Below, one piece after another: positions 1-15,578 of a stretch of 64,000 nucleotides of DNA. The notes under the pieces were generated by a model, which was not told where the DNA came from, did no database searches, and worked only from the letters and a program-made list of their open reading frames with translations. A program made the position numbers and the translations under genes. Positions within the stretch are counted from its first letter, which is position 1. Each line of letters begins with the position of its first letter. Origin of the DNA: Termitomyces sp. T153 (taxonomy: Eukaryota > Basidiomycota > Agaricomycetes > Agaricales > Lyophyllaceae); the NCBI GenBank assembly GCA_018296165.2, contig JACKQL020000018.1:496001-560000 (forward strand). The letters are read 5' to 3'.

Positions 1-788
1 AAGCCCCGCCACCACAGCCGACGTACCCCGAAGTCCTCCGGTAGTCAGTATATAAGTCATCGAGTAGCTCTTCGTACTCTAGTCTTGATATTGCTTAACG
101 TTACTTATGGTCTGATTGTTTCGTGTTTTGTGTCTCGTTTTCTTATCTCAGTCTCCCGGTCTCATCTCAGTCTCCTGGTCTTATCTCAGTCTCCCGGTCT
201 CATCTCAGTCTCCTGGTCTTATCTCAGTCTCCCGGTCTTGTCTCGTCTCCATTTCGTTATCGTTCTTGTTATCATTTCGTATCTCTATTCGAATCTACTC
301 TTGTTCCCTATCAACCCCGTCCCATTTTGTCTGACACTGTCTTGGTGACTCCGTCCGACAATTGTGCCCAAGTCTTCATCAACCTTAATGACCTCACGAA
401 CTCCGCAATTACGATTACGAACCCCGACACTCCTCTACCAGGTCCGAACCTCGCTCTTCGCTCGGTCCTGGACTCCATCAACTCCAAATGATCTCCCATC
501 AAACCCCAGCTCCGTTCCCATTGATCACACAGCCACCTACTCCTTCAATTCCACGAATCTCCCGTATGGCCTTCTGCCTGAACCCCGCCAAGACCGCCTC
601 GTTTCCTCACAATCCGACTTCTCCGGACCTCCCCGGATCTGTCTGGATCACATCCCCCCAACTATCTGCCCAAGCCATCAGTGCCCGGAACGTCTTCGAG
701 TGTTCGGTTACCAGTGCAAGGGGATCACGCCCGCCTAGTAAGGACTCGCCCAGTGCAGCTGAGCCCCCGAGGTCAGCGGAACCTGACA
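1..788 (+). repeat. Gypsy-type LTR unit, copy A, truncated by window start
   Basis: The same unit recurs at 901-1637 and 56211-57071. Shared landmarks are a TATATAA box (49-55), a conserved block just after it running into 'cttgatattgctta', and a 3' end reading 'ctagtaaggact...ggaacctgaca' (about 735-788). A tandem 19-bp repeat sits at 146-240. The TG...CA style ends, internal TATA box and dispersed copies point to an LTR in plus orientation, but no internal coding region follows, so it may be a solo or truncated LTR. CpG dinucleotides are frequent here, unlike in copy B. Short open frames across it are Ser/Pro-rich and probably not coding. Confidence 0.55.
146..240. repeat. Tandem 19-bp repeat, five units
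   Basis: Five head-to-tail copies of a 19-bp unit (tctcagtctcccggtctca or tctcagtctcctggtctta) begin at 146, 165, 184, 203 and 222. C and T alternate at position 12 of the unit, so the true amplified unit may be the 38-bp dimer. The array lies downstream of the LTR TATA box. LTR copy C has about one unit at the matching place (near 56505), and copy B has only a diverged 'gtctctgtcttgtctt' tract near 1250. Confidence 0.85.
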
Positions 789-900
789 GCCCCCTGGCAA
801 ACCCTGATACATTCCCTGCAGGCCCCAACACTTTCCCTTCCCTTCTGGGCCCCTGGAATCTCCCTGACACTGTTCCTGACCCTGGTCTACATCACTGACT

Positions 901-1637
901 TGTCACTATGGCTTACCCAACCCAATCTGGAACATCACAACAACCCCAGGGCAGCCCACATTCCCATAAGTTCCCATCAAAACATCACTATAGCCTGCCA
1001 ACCAATCAAAACCAACATCCATAAACCCTGCACAGCTCCAATGAGCCCTGCCATCAGACCCACAGCCCTCAGAGGAGTTCCAGTAGCTAATATATAACTT
1101 GTAAAGTAGCACCTATTATGCTAGGCTTGATATTGCTTACCTGTGATTGCTTGTTTCTTGTTTATTTGTGTTTTGTTACATTTCTTGGTCTTGTCTCTGT
1201 CTCAATTTCCTATCTCTAGTCTCATATCTCATCTCAATTCTATCTTGTTCTTGTCTCTGTCTTGTCTTGTCTCTGTCTTGTCTTGTCTGCCTCAATTTCC
1301 TATATTGTTGCCTAAGTTCCTTTCAACTTTAATGCCACACATTTGTTTACAACTCTCAAACATTCATAACCAACTCCAGACTTGCTCTACAATCAACCCC
1401 AGAACTCATCAACATAAATTGATCCCTCATCAATCCTCTGGTCCCACTCCCATTGCTTGCATGACCTCTGCTTGCCCCACACATTTAATACTTGCCTCCA
1501 GACTTAGGCCTGACACAACCCCAAGCTCAACCCTTATTGTACCTGGTCTTAGACTTTCCCAGGCCACCCAGACCATTGTGTCCAACTAGTAAGGACTGCC
1601 CAGTTAAGCTGAGCCCCCTGGTCAGTGGAACCTGACA
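901..1637 (+). repeat. Gypsy-type LTR unit, copy B (probable solo LTR)
   Basis: It starts TGTCA (901) and ends TGACA (1633-1637), giving perfect 5-bp terminal inverted repeats typical of an LTR. A TATATAA box lies at 1091-1097, and the 3' 50 bp match the ends of copies A and C. It is almost free of CpG, where copy A has many. No matching 5-bp target-site duplication is visible ('tgact' before, 'ggaag' after), so the ends may have decayed or the unit recombined. About 110 bp directly upstream (789-900) also match the sequence upstream of copy C (56082-56210), so the real LTR start could be earlier. Confidence 0.55.
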
Positions 1638-2682
1638 GGAAGCAATGCTATTGTCTGGACTGAGGATATCCTATCCCCAGGTCTGCCTATATACTACAAG
1701 ACTACTAGATGACTAAGTACCTGTGACTAAGTTGGAGGCTGCTGACTACAACCTAATGACAAAGTGGAGGCCAATGACTATGAACTATTGACTCATTGGG
1801 CCTGGTAGTAGAAGGATCAATGATTGACAATAATATACCATGTGCTAGGTACAATATACCCATTAGGCCTGGGAGCCAAGACAAGTGAGGGAGTAAGAAG
1901 GGGCCAGGCAGTCTGGAGGTTGGCTCAATAGAGGTGCCAATCTCCACAGACTAAGCTAGGCAAGGGTGGGATGGTCCAAAGACCAGTCCCCTTACATTTA
2001 TATTGAATAGAATAGGAATATATGTGTGAATAGAACCTGTAAGAAGTGTGAATGCTGGTAAAGTGAGGGGCATGGCAGAAAACACTGGAAACTTACCTGC
2101 ACAGCAACTTGAAATACCATGTAAAACTGGGTTGGGAAATCATCTTTCAATACAAAACTTTTGACATAGGGAGCACTGGAAAAGAGAGTAACAAACGTGA
2201 GACTCCGGGTATGGAACACCTCTCCGTTATTTGACTTGCATGATACAAATTCGAGCCTTGGCACAAACATCGATTATAAAATAGACATCTATATACCCAC
2301 ATGTATGGTACTAGATCATTTGTTATCTTACCTGCTTATCTGGTCGAATACACAGCACTAGGTTTATCAAAGTTCCTCTCTGGACGTGGCTGTTGATTAA
2401 CGAAAGCATCGGAACATTGCTTACTTCGATGCTTACTAGAGCTATTCAACATATTTTGAATGATTTCTTCGAAACCTTACCAATGTTGGACATGGCGTGA
2501 ATTCGTTTCAGTAAGTAATGAGAAAGACAGCAGTTGCTACCTAATTTAGCCTTCGAATTCATCCCATCTTGCCGTTCCATTAAATTGATGGCTGCAGATA
2601 CGCAAAGGAAAACGAAATTGCATTGGAGACCAGAGTAATGCAGGAACAAAGAGCAGAGCACGTAACGAGAGAAAACGAAAAA
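1638..2682. other. Gene-free stretch; TE leader then possible gene fragment
   Basis: From 1638 to about 2190 the sequence lacks CpG and looks like repeat-derived DNA continuing from LTR copy B. From about 2190 CpG returns. On the minus strand, 2070-2180 could be an exon (acceptor ttttccag, donor gtaagt) encoding a short stretch around APYVKSFVLKDDFPTQFY, and 2490-2600 another around NLMERQDGMNSKAKL. I do not recognise a family and cannot join these into one frame. They may be remnants of a gene downstream of CFT1. Confidence 0.3.
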
Positions 2683-5600
2683 CTACCATGGGCTATTGAC
2701 TCCTATCCAGTCTTTCAAGACAGTCATACGTTCAGTTCCAATTTCCCTAGTAACATCAACTTGGCGAGCGATTGGCAGAGCTTCAAAGTGTCCTAGTAGA
2801 TTGCCATCCAGGATTCCCTTCGATAGTGGCTTGGACACGTAGTCATTGCGAACGATCCTAGAACATTATCTGAGGGTCAAGCTAAAGTTTCAGAGCCAGA
2901 ACAACGTACCGGAAGGCTTTTGGGTTGAGACCGGCCACATGCTGGACATTCCGCGTTAGCTGGCCCTGTAGCAGTTGTAGTCGTTTAAACACATGTTCTT
3001 CGACTGGAGTCAGAGAAGCTAAAGTGCCATCAGTGGAACCTTCGAAGCTCAGAATCAGGAGCGACTTAGATAACAACAGTGAGACAGAACGTACCTGTTA
3101 TGAGTTTGGCCTGAGGGATCATAGGGTCATCACCCGTTCTTCGAGCAACGAGTATTGAAGCACGATACTCTGACTGGCTGTTGAACTCCGTCCGCAAGAG
3201 CAAATGACGTCCGTCCTTGGATTCAGGGTCTGGATGCTTCACTCAGAAAAATGACAAATGAGCGCGAGGGAAATGGCCTTACCGTGAGGATTATAGTCGT
3301 ACATTCGAATGATACCTTCTTCATCGCCCGTCAATATTGATAGCTGACCATCAGCGAAGAAGAAGTCAGCATTATTAACGCAGACTCTATTGATGTCTTT
3401 GCCAAGGAGGGAAAGTTTGTATGGATCCTCCTATGGTTATATCAGCAGAGACTACCTCATCCAGTAATGTAATAGGTGACCTGGAATGCAATGAAGGAAA
3501 CACTTTTGACTGCGTCGCCTACCAATAATAAGTTCTTTAGCGTCCGAAGGGACGTCACATACACTCCAACGTCGAGAAAAGCAACTCCAACGAGACGCTC
3601 ATCGGAATCAAATGCACGAACGAATACCTGGGTGGGGACTTGATGAAGATGCTGTCAAATGAGCCATCGATCGCAACTAACCTTTTGTCCCATTGAAGAG
3701 ACGAGGTAACCACTGAAACCGCAGACAGCCGTGACTGGGCCTTTGGCATCATCCCTGCACCGCAGGCGTAATTTGTACCACCGCTTAGATGAAAATGCAG
3801 GGTCAGGTACAACCTCCGCAATTTCAAAGATATACGTCTGGGGCATGGAGCCTGTATCAGACTGACAGCTGTCGTGGTAGGTTGGTAAAGGGAACAGACT
3901 CACGGCACCCTTTACTGCTAAATCTTCCCCACGGTTGATGCTAGTCCCAACTGCAATGAACTCCTTAGTCCCAGTCTCTGTGCCCGCAGTTTCGAGCGAC
4001 ACGACTGTCATGTCATTGATGAATTCATTAGTGGCGAACTCATATCTACAACGATCATCGATTAAGTCTTGAGTCTGAATCGTCCGGCAAACTCCTAGAA
4101 GGTTTAACTTACCCATCCATCGTTACCCAAAGGTCGGGCGATACAAGCTCTAGGGTTGAACAGTCACATAGAGGATCCGAGATGTTAGAGGCTGTGAAGT
4201 TCAAGTTCTCTGTGAATCCTGACGAGGCGGTTCGATCACTTACTTTCTGGTTCCCAAACCTTATTTCCATCTTCGTCAAATGAAGCAAATCGGGCTTGAA
4301 GGGATGATGCGGCGACAATCAAATGAGTAGAGGCGTCGAAAATGAGGTTCGAGTATGAGCGCCCGCGTGAGATATTTCGGGACGGAAGGGGCCCGTTGAG
4401 ATCGAACTCGGGTATCCACTCGAGAAGACTTGGACCCTGACGTCCCCGGATCAGAGTAACACACTTTAAATTCATCGAAACACGCACCTCTTCAGAGTAG
4501 AGCAGGAAATCGCCTTTTGAATCCCAAAGCGAACACGGGGTGAACGCGTGCACGACGTTATGGCCAGATGGATAGAGCTGTAGCCCACATTTGTCCGTAG
4601 AGAGGATCCAGCTTGGTCGATCGCCAGTGAAGAATACCCCCGAATACGTCGTTCCTGGGGCAGGCGCTGTGACGAACGGAACGAGCATGCGTAGAACGCG
4701 TTTTTGCTCTGCAAGTATACTTTTCTCGCCCTCTTCGGGGCGTTGGATCTCAAACGCCTTCGAAAGAACCTTAACAAACTTGATGTCGAGGCTTGATACC
4801 CGGACTGTAGGAGGAGGATCGGATCCTTGACCGCCGGCATGTGCCTCGTATATGGTCAGCTGACCTGATCGTAAGAAGACCTGGATCGCGAAAGGAGTAT
4901 GTCAGCCCAGGAACAAGGAGACAAAGACACATAGACATGCGAAAAGGTGCGGCCGAGGCGTCGATTGACCGATTGGAGCGAGCAGGATCTGTTCAATATC
5001 TAGATCCTGTGGTTTTCGCGGTGGGTCTTGCGGAAGCGATAGAGCAGGAGTATCGTGAGAGTCGGTTAGAACATTTTGTAACGAGGATATTATCGACGTT
5101 GAGAAGACCAACGCCAACTTGGGAAGATTCCAAATCTGACAGTAGTGATTAAATATTGAATGTCAGCACGTCAAGGTAAGAGTTACCTCCAGAATACCCT
5201 GAGGGCGAACAAGTAGCAGGGATTGGCCGCTGCTACCGGGATTGACAGCTGCTTGCAATGTCGTAGTGGCACCGTCAAGCGCGAGGCTACTCTTCAAGTT
5301 TTTCTCAAACAGTCCTGTCGAGTCAACATAAAAACAGCCACTAAGATAGCGAGACGACTATCATATCGAGCACGAGACTGAGTCGCAAAGCTGCAGATAT
5401 ATGATACAGTTACGGACCTTGTCACCCATGGGAGACATATCTTTGCGCCTTATCTTTCCTCGTTCCGTCTCACCAATGAAAAGACCTATAGAATCATCTT
5501 CCCGCACTATCAGGACAAAGGGGTCAGAGATGCTGCAGGCTCTGATCTTTGGGCGAGGCATATTCCCATCCATATCCTTAATTATCTGTCTTTCCGTGCC

Positions 5601-8181
5601 ATCTGGAGAAGTAGAGAATATGGATGAGCACAACATCACCGAGCTCCGATGAATATACGACATACCGGGTTCTAAAACTCGAATAGCATTCGTCACGACA
5701 TGGAGAATCGCAGTCCGCTGGAAAAACGGTGCAGCACCGATTGTGGTGCCTTGAATGCGGGTGGCAATTGATACGTCACCTTTTGCTGCGCGTGTAGCAA
5801 TCTGGGGAGGTAGGCCGATTTTAGAACGATGCAGAGAGATGGAGGAAAACCCACGCGCGAAAGGCCGGGGCTTGGGTTGATGTCAGTACTTAAGATAAGA
5901 GTGTCATTCTCAGCATGGTATGGGTCCATAGCATGTTCGTAGGATATGCCTCCGGTTTTGACGGTCTGACGTATAGGCAACGACCACATTCCACGCGCTC
6001 CTCCAATTGCATGAAGTTTGCGTTTCGTACGTATTGGAAGATCACGCTGGCAACGAAAGTCCTCAGAACAAGGTCATAAGAAAAATCGATACTTACTTGG
6101 AAAACAGTGAAACCTCCGAGATGCCCGGAACCAGTGGCAGCAACTAATTCGGGCACATGGCGTTCCTATGTGACGAGATTAGAAAGGGCTACCTCATACC
6201 TCAAGATAATATATACCCCATTGCGAGCAAGCGAGAAGGTCATATCAGCTATAGGACCGTAAGCCGGTAGCGAGTCGCATTCCGACAACCTGATAACTGT
6301 TCGAGTTTTCTTTGCAACCTTGCCATTCACATGGCCATTGGTAGCGGGTTCCTTGGCCTCGGAGTCGCCATAGATATCTACAACATCATGAGGATAAGAA
6401 AATTGACTGTGGAAAAATCACTTGCCATCGTCATCGTCATAATCAATATGCATCTGAACAAAAGCCGTCGGAGAGCTCATTTCCTCGTCCTCATCTACAT
6501 CTTCCTCTACTTGCGCGGCGTTCAGGAGCACAGACGGGCCAACAGTACTCCCAATAAACACATGAGTGTCCGTGATGCGTCTAATCACGCTTGGTATCGT
6601 GGTCTGGGCAAGAGCGGAGCTCATAGTCATTTTAGTAACAACCTTTCCTTCCACGACAATATCGACGGGGTAGACGGTTCCGTCTTTGAGGATAAGAAAC
6701 AGTGTTCTATCGTCGACAAATGTGGCATGGCACCCTTCGAGATGGATATTGCAGTCTCGCTGCTCGGGCGTGGAGGAAGGCAAGGGGAAGTCGCTGATGC
6801 GTGCTTGCCATCCATTGAGGGGTAGGATGACCAGACGGTAGGATTGGTCGACGTAGATTATTGAGTTGCATGAGAGGATGACGACACCACCAAGGGAGGC
6901 TGGGCATGCCATGATGGCAAAACAGTCGTACGGTAGGCCTTGCACGGATGTGATGATGGGGTATGTCTGAGTGACGATATCGAGTGTGAAAATAACGAGT
7001 CGTGCAGTGTCTTTGAATTCCTTCAGTCGCCTGGAAAAAAAATCAAAGTAAGAACGTCTAGTCAAAGAGATATGAAGCATACCCAGTCCATGTCTGCTGT
7101 GTCTGGAAAAGAACAGCGATTGTGGGCTTATTGAATCCAGGTAGAAAAACAAAGTCGACGATATTTCTAATGTTTTGGTCCACAGCAGCGGGAAGATCGA
7201 GTATAAAACTTGGGGCATATGGGACATCCCTAGCAGGAAATCAGGACAAAAAATCCGTGAACATTCCTGGAGAATACCTTGTATGAGTCTGGTCCTGGTC
7301 CATCACATCAAGTTCGGCCTGTGTTTGATAGAAAGGAAGGATGGCAAATGCATCTTTGGGCAAAGACAACGCTGAACAACGTGAATGGGGGTCGACACGA
7401 AGTTCTGCGCGAAACAGAGATGGATCCGACGTCATCTAGAGGACTTCTTCAAAAATTATCCTCATGTAAGCACACGACTTACCAGTTGTGGCGCTCGTTC
7501 ATATGTATGAATTGAAACGGTTATGAGGTCGTGAACTGCAAACGACCACTCAAGAAGTGCAATCTGGATAGAGGTCAGCTATGTTCGGCTGGTAATATTG
7601 AATTCACGTACTTTTGCATCTCTAAATGAGACCAATAACCTATCTAGCTTATCTTCGAGCGTTGTTATAATTTTAACGCCCTCTATACCAGTCACTATTC
7701 CATGAAGTCGGTGTTCGCGCACCAGATAGAACTTGGTGGTAGTTCGTACAGCAACATCGGCAGTCTGGCCACTGGACTGTTGATAATTGAATCAGTACAG
7801 CTCACACTGTGTAAACACGAACGACAGTCTGTGTTTGCTGATTACATAGACCAAACTAATCACCTTGGCTATGTTGACAAATCCTTCACCCTGCTCATCC
7901 ATCGCCACTTCGCCTTCGACTGCCTCTGTCCCTTTCAGCGCCTTCTTCCTCTCCCGCTCATCGTCGACCTGGGGTACTACTGGCTCCTCGCGAACTTCGA
8001 ATATCCGGAGAATGCTAGAACGAGCAATGACCACATTACACAAAGCTCGTGCAGCAAACTCGTGTCTTGTTGTCGCGTTTGGAGGTGTCGGCAGCTCCTC
8101 AAGGGTCGAAGGCGTCAACCTCAAACTCGTTGCGAATTCCACACCGCTCGGAGGAAGGATCTCTTGACGAAGAGCATGCAT
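2683..8181 (-). CDS. CFT1: Cleavage and polyadenylation factor subunit CFT1 / CPSF160
   Basis: This is the large beta-propeller scaffold of the nuclear mRNA 3'-end processing complex, which in the known family helps recognise the AAUAAA signal. The start at 8181 gives an N-terminus of the fungal CPSF160 type (MHALRQEILPPSGVEFATSL). Exons can be followed down the minus strand. YLVREHRLHGIVTGIEGVK (near 7700) matches the first propeller, and LGGVVILSCNSIIYVDQSYR (near 6870) is a family hallmark. CDSLPAYGPIADMTF (near 6260) starts the middle section. EFIAVGTSINRGEDL (near 3950) and GPVTAVCGFSGYLVSSMGQK (near 3720) lie in the CPSF_A domain. The C-terminus near 2690 ends in VLKDWIGVNSPW before a TAG at 2683-2685. 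There are many short GT-AG introns, and the estimated product of about 1,450 residues fits the family. No disruption was seen in the exons I read. Exact exon borders were not all set. Confidence 0.9.
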
Positions 8182-9239
8182 GCTGCGGAAATTTGCACAA
8201 AGCTTTGGAACCCGGATGGAAATAATAAGCCCTTTCTTTTTCCTAGAAATTGACTAGCAGTTCCACAGCGCTCTTCTACAACTTCAGGTGTACGTAGTTC
8301 ACCGACAAGTTTTGCGTGGGATGCACTTACGTAAACACTGCCGGCGCGATGTGCGCACCCCCATCAAACACGCGTCCGAGTGACTATGGGACGGGGGACG
8401 CAACGGGGACACGTCCATGACGGGCTATATGTGTCCTACTGCGAGTGCTAGGTGAAATTGAAGCATGTAATACTGGGAATTTGTTATTGATTCACACTTG
8501 AGCCAGACCTTCGATGGCAATTCAATGGTTCTAATAACAGCTTCTACTTAGGTACCGGTGTATACCGTGCGATTTCAACGTGCAATGTGGAGTTTTGGCT
8601 GATACGGCGGTACTTGCATCCGTTTCATTCGCCGAGAGATCCTTATATCTTGCGAACACGGCCCCAAAGTAATGTGATGGCATAGTCTGCATTGACATTA
8701 AGACCCATGCGCATGGGTAGGATCTCAATTCCCTCCATCGGATCTTCTACATGGGCCCCTACCAACTAACTCATTCTCCGACCCTGACATGATACTTACG
8801 ATCCCCTTTTGCTTTTGTCAACCTTGAACCCATTTTTTGTTTTGTCGCAGCGGTATACCACTCGGACCAAGCCAAACGCCCACTTAAACGCGCTACCATA
8901 AGTATTCCTGCCATATGTTGAATGAAGCTTGCATTCTAATCTTCACGTTCACGACCATCACAAAGGGTTCTTCTCACGCTGAGCGATGATTCTTGCAAGA
9001 AATGAATTGTGACTACTACCTTCCACCATGATGCGCTCGAAATTTCTCTATGACACGTCCGCTCGATCGCCTCTCCCGGCCTAACACACTGGTAGATAGA
9101 TGCTGTGCAATTCTGTCATATGCCGCGTGCATCACCTCAAGTATTTCTCGTGCTGTGTGCATCGTGTTCACTACTTCGATACATATACTCCTGCGGTTAG
9201 TCTGATTCACCCCAATGCTGAGTATCTCTGCGTTATAAT
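8182..9239. other. Divergent intergenic region between CFT1 and the 9240 gene
   Basis: About 1.06 kb separates two divergently transcribed genes and must hold both promoters. No protein-like open frame or RNA gene was recognised. CpG frequency is ordinary and there is no obvious repeat. Confidence 0.5.
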
Positions 9240-12091
9240 ATGTATCCTTCCGCTACTACGACTCAGGCTAGTTCAAGGCAAAGATATGGCGCGGTAAACA
9301 TCCCGTTGCTCTCGCCTTCGCATTACTTATCAGAGAGGGGTTACGCTTTGCAGGTCCCCAAGGGTTTCACTGTGCGGGTTTTTAAAGGCCCGTCTGTTTA
9401 TTCTTTCCCTCAGGCCGTTCCCTCTCATTTCAACCGCGGTTACCAGTCTGTACCGTTGACTGAGCCACGCCAAAGCATTAGTAATCAAATTTGGTATCCC
9501 CGCGCACAACCCACAACGTTGGCTCCCAACGAGCCACAGAAAACCTCGCGACCTCCAGCCTCATTCACGTTGTCTACTGACACCCGACTTTTGGCATACG
9601 ATCCGATTTCACATTCTAAACCACCTAGCTATTCTATCTATCAGAGTTCCAACGACACTTTTATCTATGAAGCATCCCTCTCTTCAAAAGCCGATCTTGA
9701 CTCTAACTCGGAAGACGATAACGCCACGACTCCGGATTACATTCATTCTGCTTTTTCACCCGCTATGTCGACTGACAGCATCACGACTGTGAGAGGCGCG
9801 AACACCCCGGACCCGTCCTTGACCGATCTGCGAACGTCCACACCCACACCTGTTCCCACTTCTTCGTCATCTAGGATCTCTTTCCCATTATACATACCCG
9901 GCCTCGCACAAGCACAGACTGCGATCAAGGGGATATTCCGAAGCCAGACTCAGAACGACAGTCAGCCTACCGCCGTAAATACTTCCGTTACTTCCCGTGT
10001 GACGAATACTGTTTCTAGTTCCAGCACTTCGTCAGCCAGGTCATTAGTTGCTACACCGATCCGGACATCACTGACTGCTGTACGGACTGGAGAACGAGAC
10101 ACTGGCAATAGCACGCATATTGATCGACACGCTTCAGCTAGTGATAATGCTCGTTTACCAGACCTTCGTAGCCCCATCTCAGACGACGAAGACGGCGAGG
10201 TGGATGCTATCGCTAAGGCTAATGCAGAATTCAACGCAGCAGCGTCTAGAGCTGTCCCTTACTATTCCGCTGTTCGCGACTCTACGCATCTCTCGGCTGT
10301 GAACTCGGCGGCATCGAGTACAGGCGTGCGTGACGCCACGAACCAACTTCACCCAAATCCACTGCTTCGCAATAGCCCTGAACAGTACCAAGCACAGACT
10401 ACAACCACACATGCTCAACCCTTATATTGGTGCGCACCGGAGATGACAAGATGTCAGAGTGTGGAGAATCACAGCAGTACTCGTCCTCTGCCTGAGGATC
10501 AATTAGTTTCTACCGCACAAATCCCTCTGTCGCAGAACAGTGGTCCTTCCAGCCGATACGTTCCGGCTTCTCATACCATGAACCCTGGGCCGCTTCTTGG
10601 TACTTCGCCTGAACCCGAGGCAAATCAGGAACGGCATGAACAAAATAGTTCTTCTCACTCCATGTCTCATGTGTCCCCGACGATCACTACATCGCATGTA
10701 TATCGTGAAGGAGGTGGCGCAGATAGTAGCAGATCTGTTTCTTCTGCAGATGAGTCACGAAGGGGTTCTGTGGAGCGACAAGCTTCTTATGCCCCTTACA
10801 GAGCTGAAGCACCTGTCATTCACCAACCAACCACCCTTAGGACAGCACCCCATCAACTATATACTGATTCGTCCAATCATTATGTCACCGCCACCATCCA
10901 GTCAAACCGCGACGCTTCCCCCGACGCCAATTCTCGGTACATGGAGCCCATGACCACTCGACCTTCGGGCTCCGTGATCTCTCACACCTTAGAACATCGA
11001 ACATCTCCAACGCAGACGTACATGTATCCTTCCTCGCAACGAACTCCTCACTCTCGTGTTTACACAACGGCTCCTTCGTCTGGCGAAAGAGCCGCAAACC
11101 TTGTCACTTCTGCTTCCACTCGTGTAACAAACACGTCTCCTTCAAGAACACGGCGAGATTCGCTTGCAGCTTCTCCTAATAGTCTTCCTCCTAGACCATC
11201 AAACGCCGAGATCAATACCGCTCCGACCCAAACACAAGGCATGCCCCAGCAAGATCGGGACATTAACCTCCCACTGAGGCAGAGTCCTGTCTACGAGAAC
11301 CCTCGTGGAATGGGACACGGCTCACGTCTCGAGACAGAACGCGTCATGGGTGATCCTTACTCCCGGATTGGCGAACGACAAGCTGCCCCTGTTTCAAATA
11401 TGCCCTCGCAGCGGGGGCTTGCCCCAAATATTACATCGTCCTCTTCGGCAAGGATTCGCTCTGAAACAGCTGCGCATACCACTGCTGCTCCCGATCGCCC
11501 ACAGACACCCTTCCCGGCTCCCCTTCGTGAACCTCAACGAAGGTACTCTGACAGTGACAGTTCTGTTGCCAGCCACTCAACGTACGGACCAGCTTATGCA
11601 TCCTCCTCGGGTGGGAATGTACCGCCCACTGGAACCAGTACTGCAACAGATGCCTCGAGGACGACAGAACCTCAATCGCAACGTCGTTACTCTGATGGCG
11701 AGTCAAATATGCCAGACCGAACGTCTGTTACACTTTTTCGCACTGTGAGATGGAATGAAAATCTCATCTGTCCTTCTCCCATCTTTGCTCATCAACGTCG
11801 AAAGGGTTGGTTTAACCGCAGAGGGTAATCCAATAATCCTTTTTACAAAACACCACTGGCTTACTTAATTCTAGGGATCAGTTATGGACCAATGATGGTG
11901 CTTATAAACCCCCGACCCTAGGACAGGAGTACCCGCCAGACCTTGACGGTTATCCCGAACATGGACAAGGCTGGATGAACGAGCAGGGCGTCCGCATTGA
12001 CATGTCACACCGACTCATTCCCAAAGCACCTCTCAAGTCCGCCTTGAAGACAAGTCGTCCCCAACAAACCCCCATTCAACAGGAAAGTTAA
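9240..12091 (+). CDS. Large Ser/Thr/Pro-rich protein of unknown function
   Basis: Exon 1 is 9240-11824. A GT-AG intron at 11825-11874 is supported because the frame continues for 72 residues to TAA at 12089-12091, against a stop one codon after the donor. The product is 933 residues. It opens with MYPSATTTQASSRQRYGAVN, has a short ordered-looking part near residues 30-75 (GYALQVPKGFTVRVFKGPSVY), then about 750 residues rich in Ser, Thr, Pro and Arg. Two similar Arg-Arg-Tyr-Ser-Asp motifs (QRRYSDSDSS and QRRYSDGES) lie about 50 residues apart near 780-840. The end is less biased (GDQLWTNDGAYKPPTLGQEY, then a basic KSALKTSRPQQ tail). No catalytic domain, signal peptide or membrane segment is visible. 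It may be a disordered regulatory or cytoskeletal/septation-type protein; this is a guess. The stop is 90 bp from the convergent RecQ stop. Confidence 0.75.
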
Positions 12092-12181
12092 ACATATTTA
12101 CCATTCTATGATTGCATTTATTTACCATTGTGTTATCTATGCCACTCCCCATTTTTATATATATGTGTATCAATCTGTATA

Positions 12182-15325
<3,144 letters not shown>

Positions 15326-15578
15326 ATACTAGAGATGGATAACTTTGTTGACAAAATAGAGGGACCCACGTACATCATCAGAATTCAAAGGGTCAGGCTC
15401 GGAGAACATGCTTGGAAAATATAAGGTCGAATTCTGCAAGCCCATTGGACGGCCTTCATAATCGTTTGTAGTGCCCAGTGGGGATTGAAAGATATAGTAT
15501 ATGGATGCTCCCACGGTCGGGAAATGATTGATTGACAATTCGAATAATTATTTGATTTTCTTTCTTGAACCCATCACC
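15326..15578. promoter_or_regulatory. Shared bidirectional promoter region of RecQ-like gene and GPN2
   Basis: Only 253 bp lie between the divergent ATGs at 15325 (minus) and 15579 (plus). An open minus-strand frame crosses it, but its stop lies between it and the helicase ATG, so I treat it as untranslated. An AT-rich tract with 'tatagtatatgg' (near 15493-15505) and 'aataattatttgatttt' (near 15543) could hold core promoter elements. No canonical factor site can be assigned by eye. Confidence 0.45.

Noticed and set aside
146..240. Array of 19-bp repeats as a possible CRISPR-like array
   Set aside because: Units are directly adjacent with no spacers, the sequence is fungal, and the array lies inside an LTR.
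2683..8181. Open frames on the plus strand across the CFT1 region (for example 4841-5152 and 6331-6825)
   Set aside because: They are antisense to well-supported CFT1 exons, lack family hallmarks and splice logic, and are explained as shadows.
15329..15538. Minus-strand 69-codon frame upstream of the RecQ-like start as an N-terminal extension
   Set aside because: It ends in a stop before the MVKLLS start, shows no splice signal that would join it, and lies in the shared promoter with GPN2.
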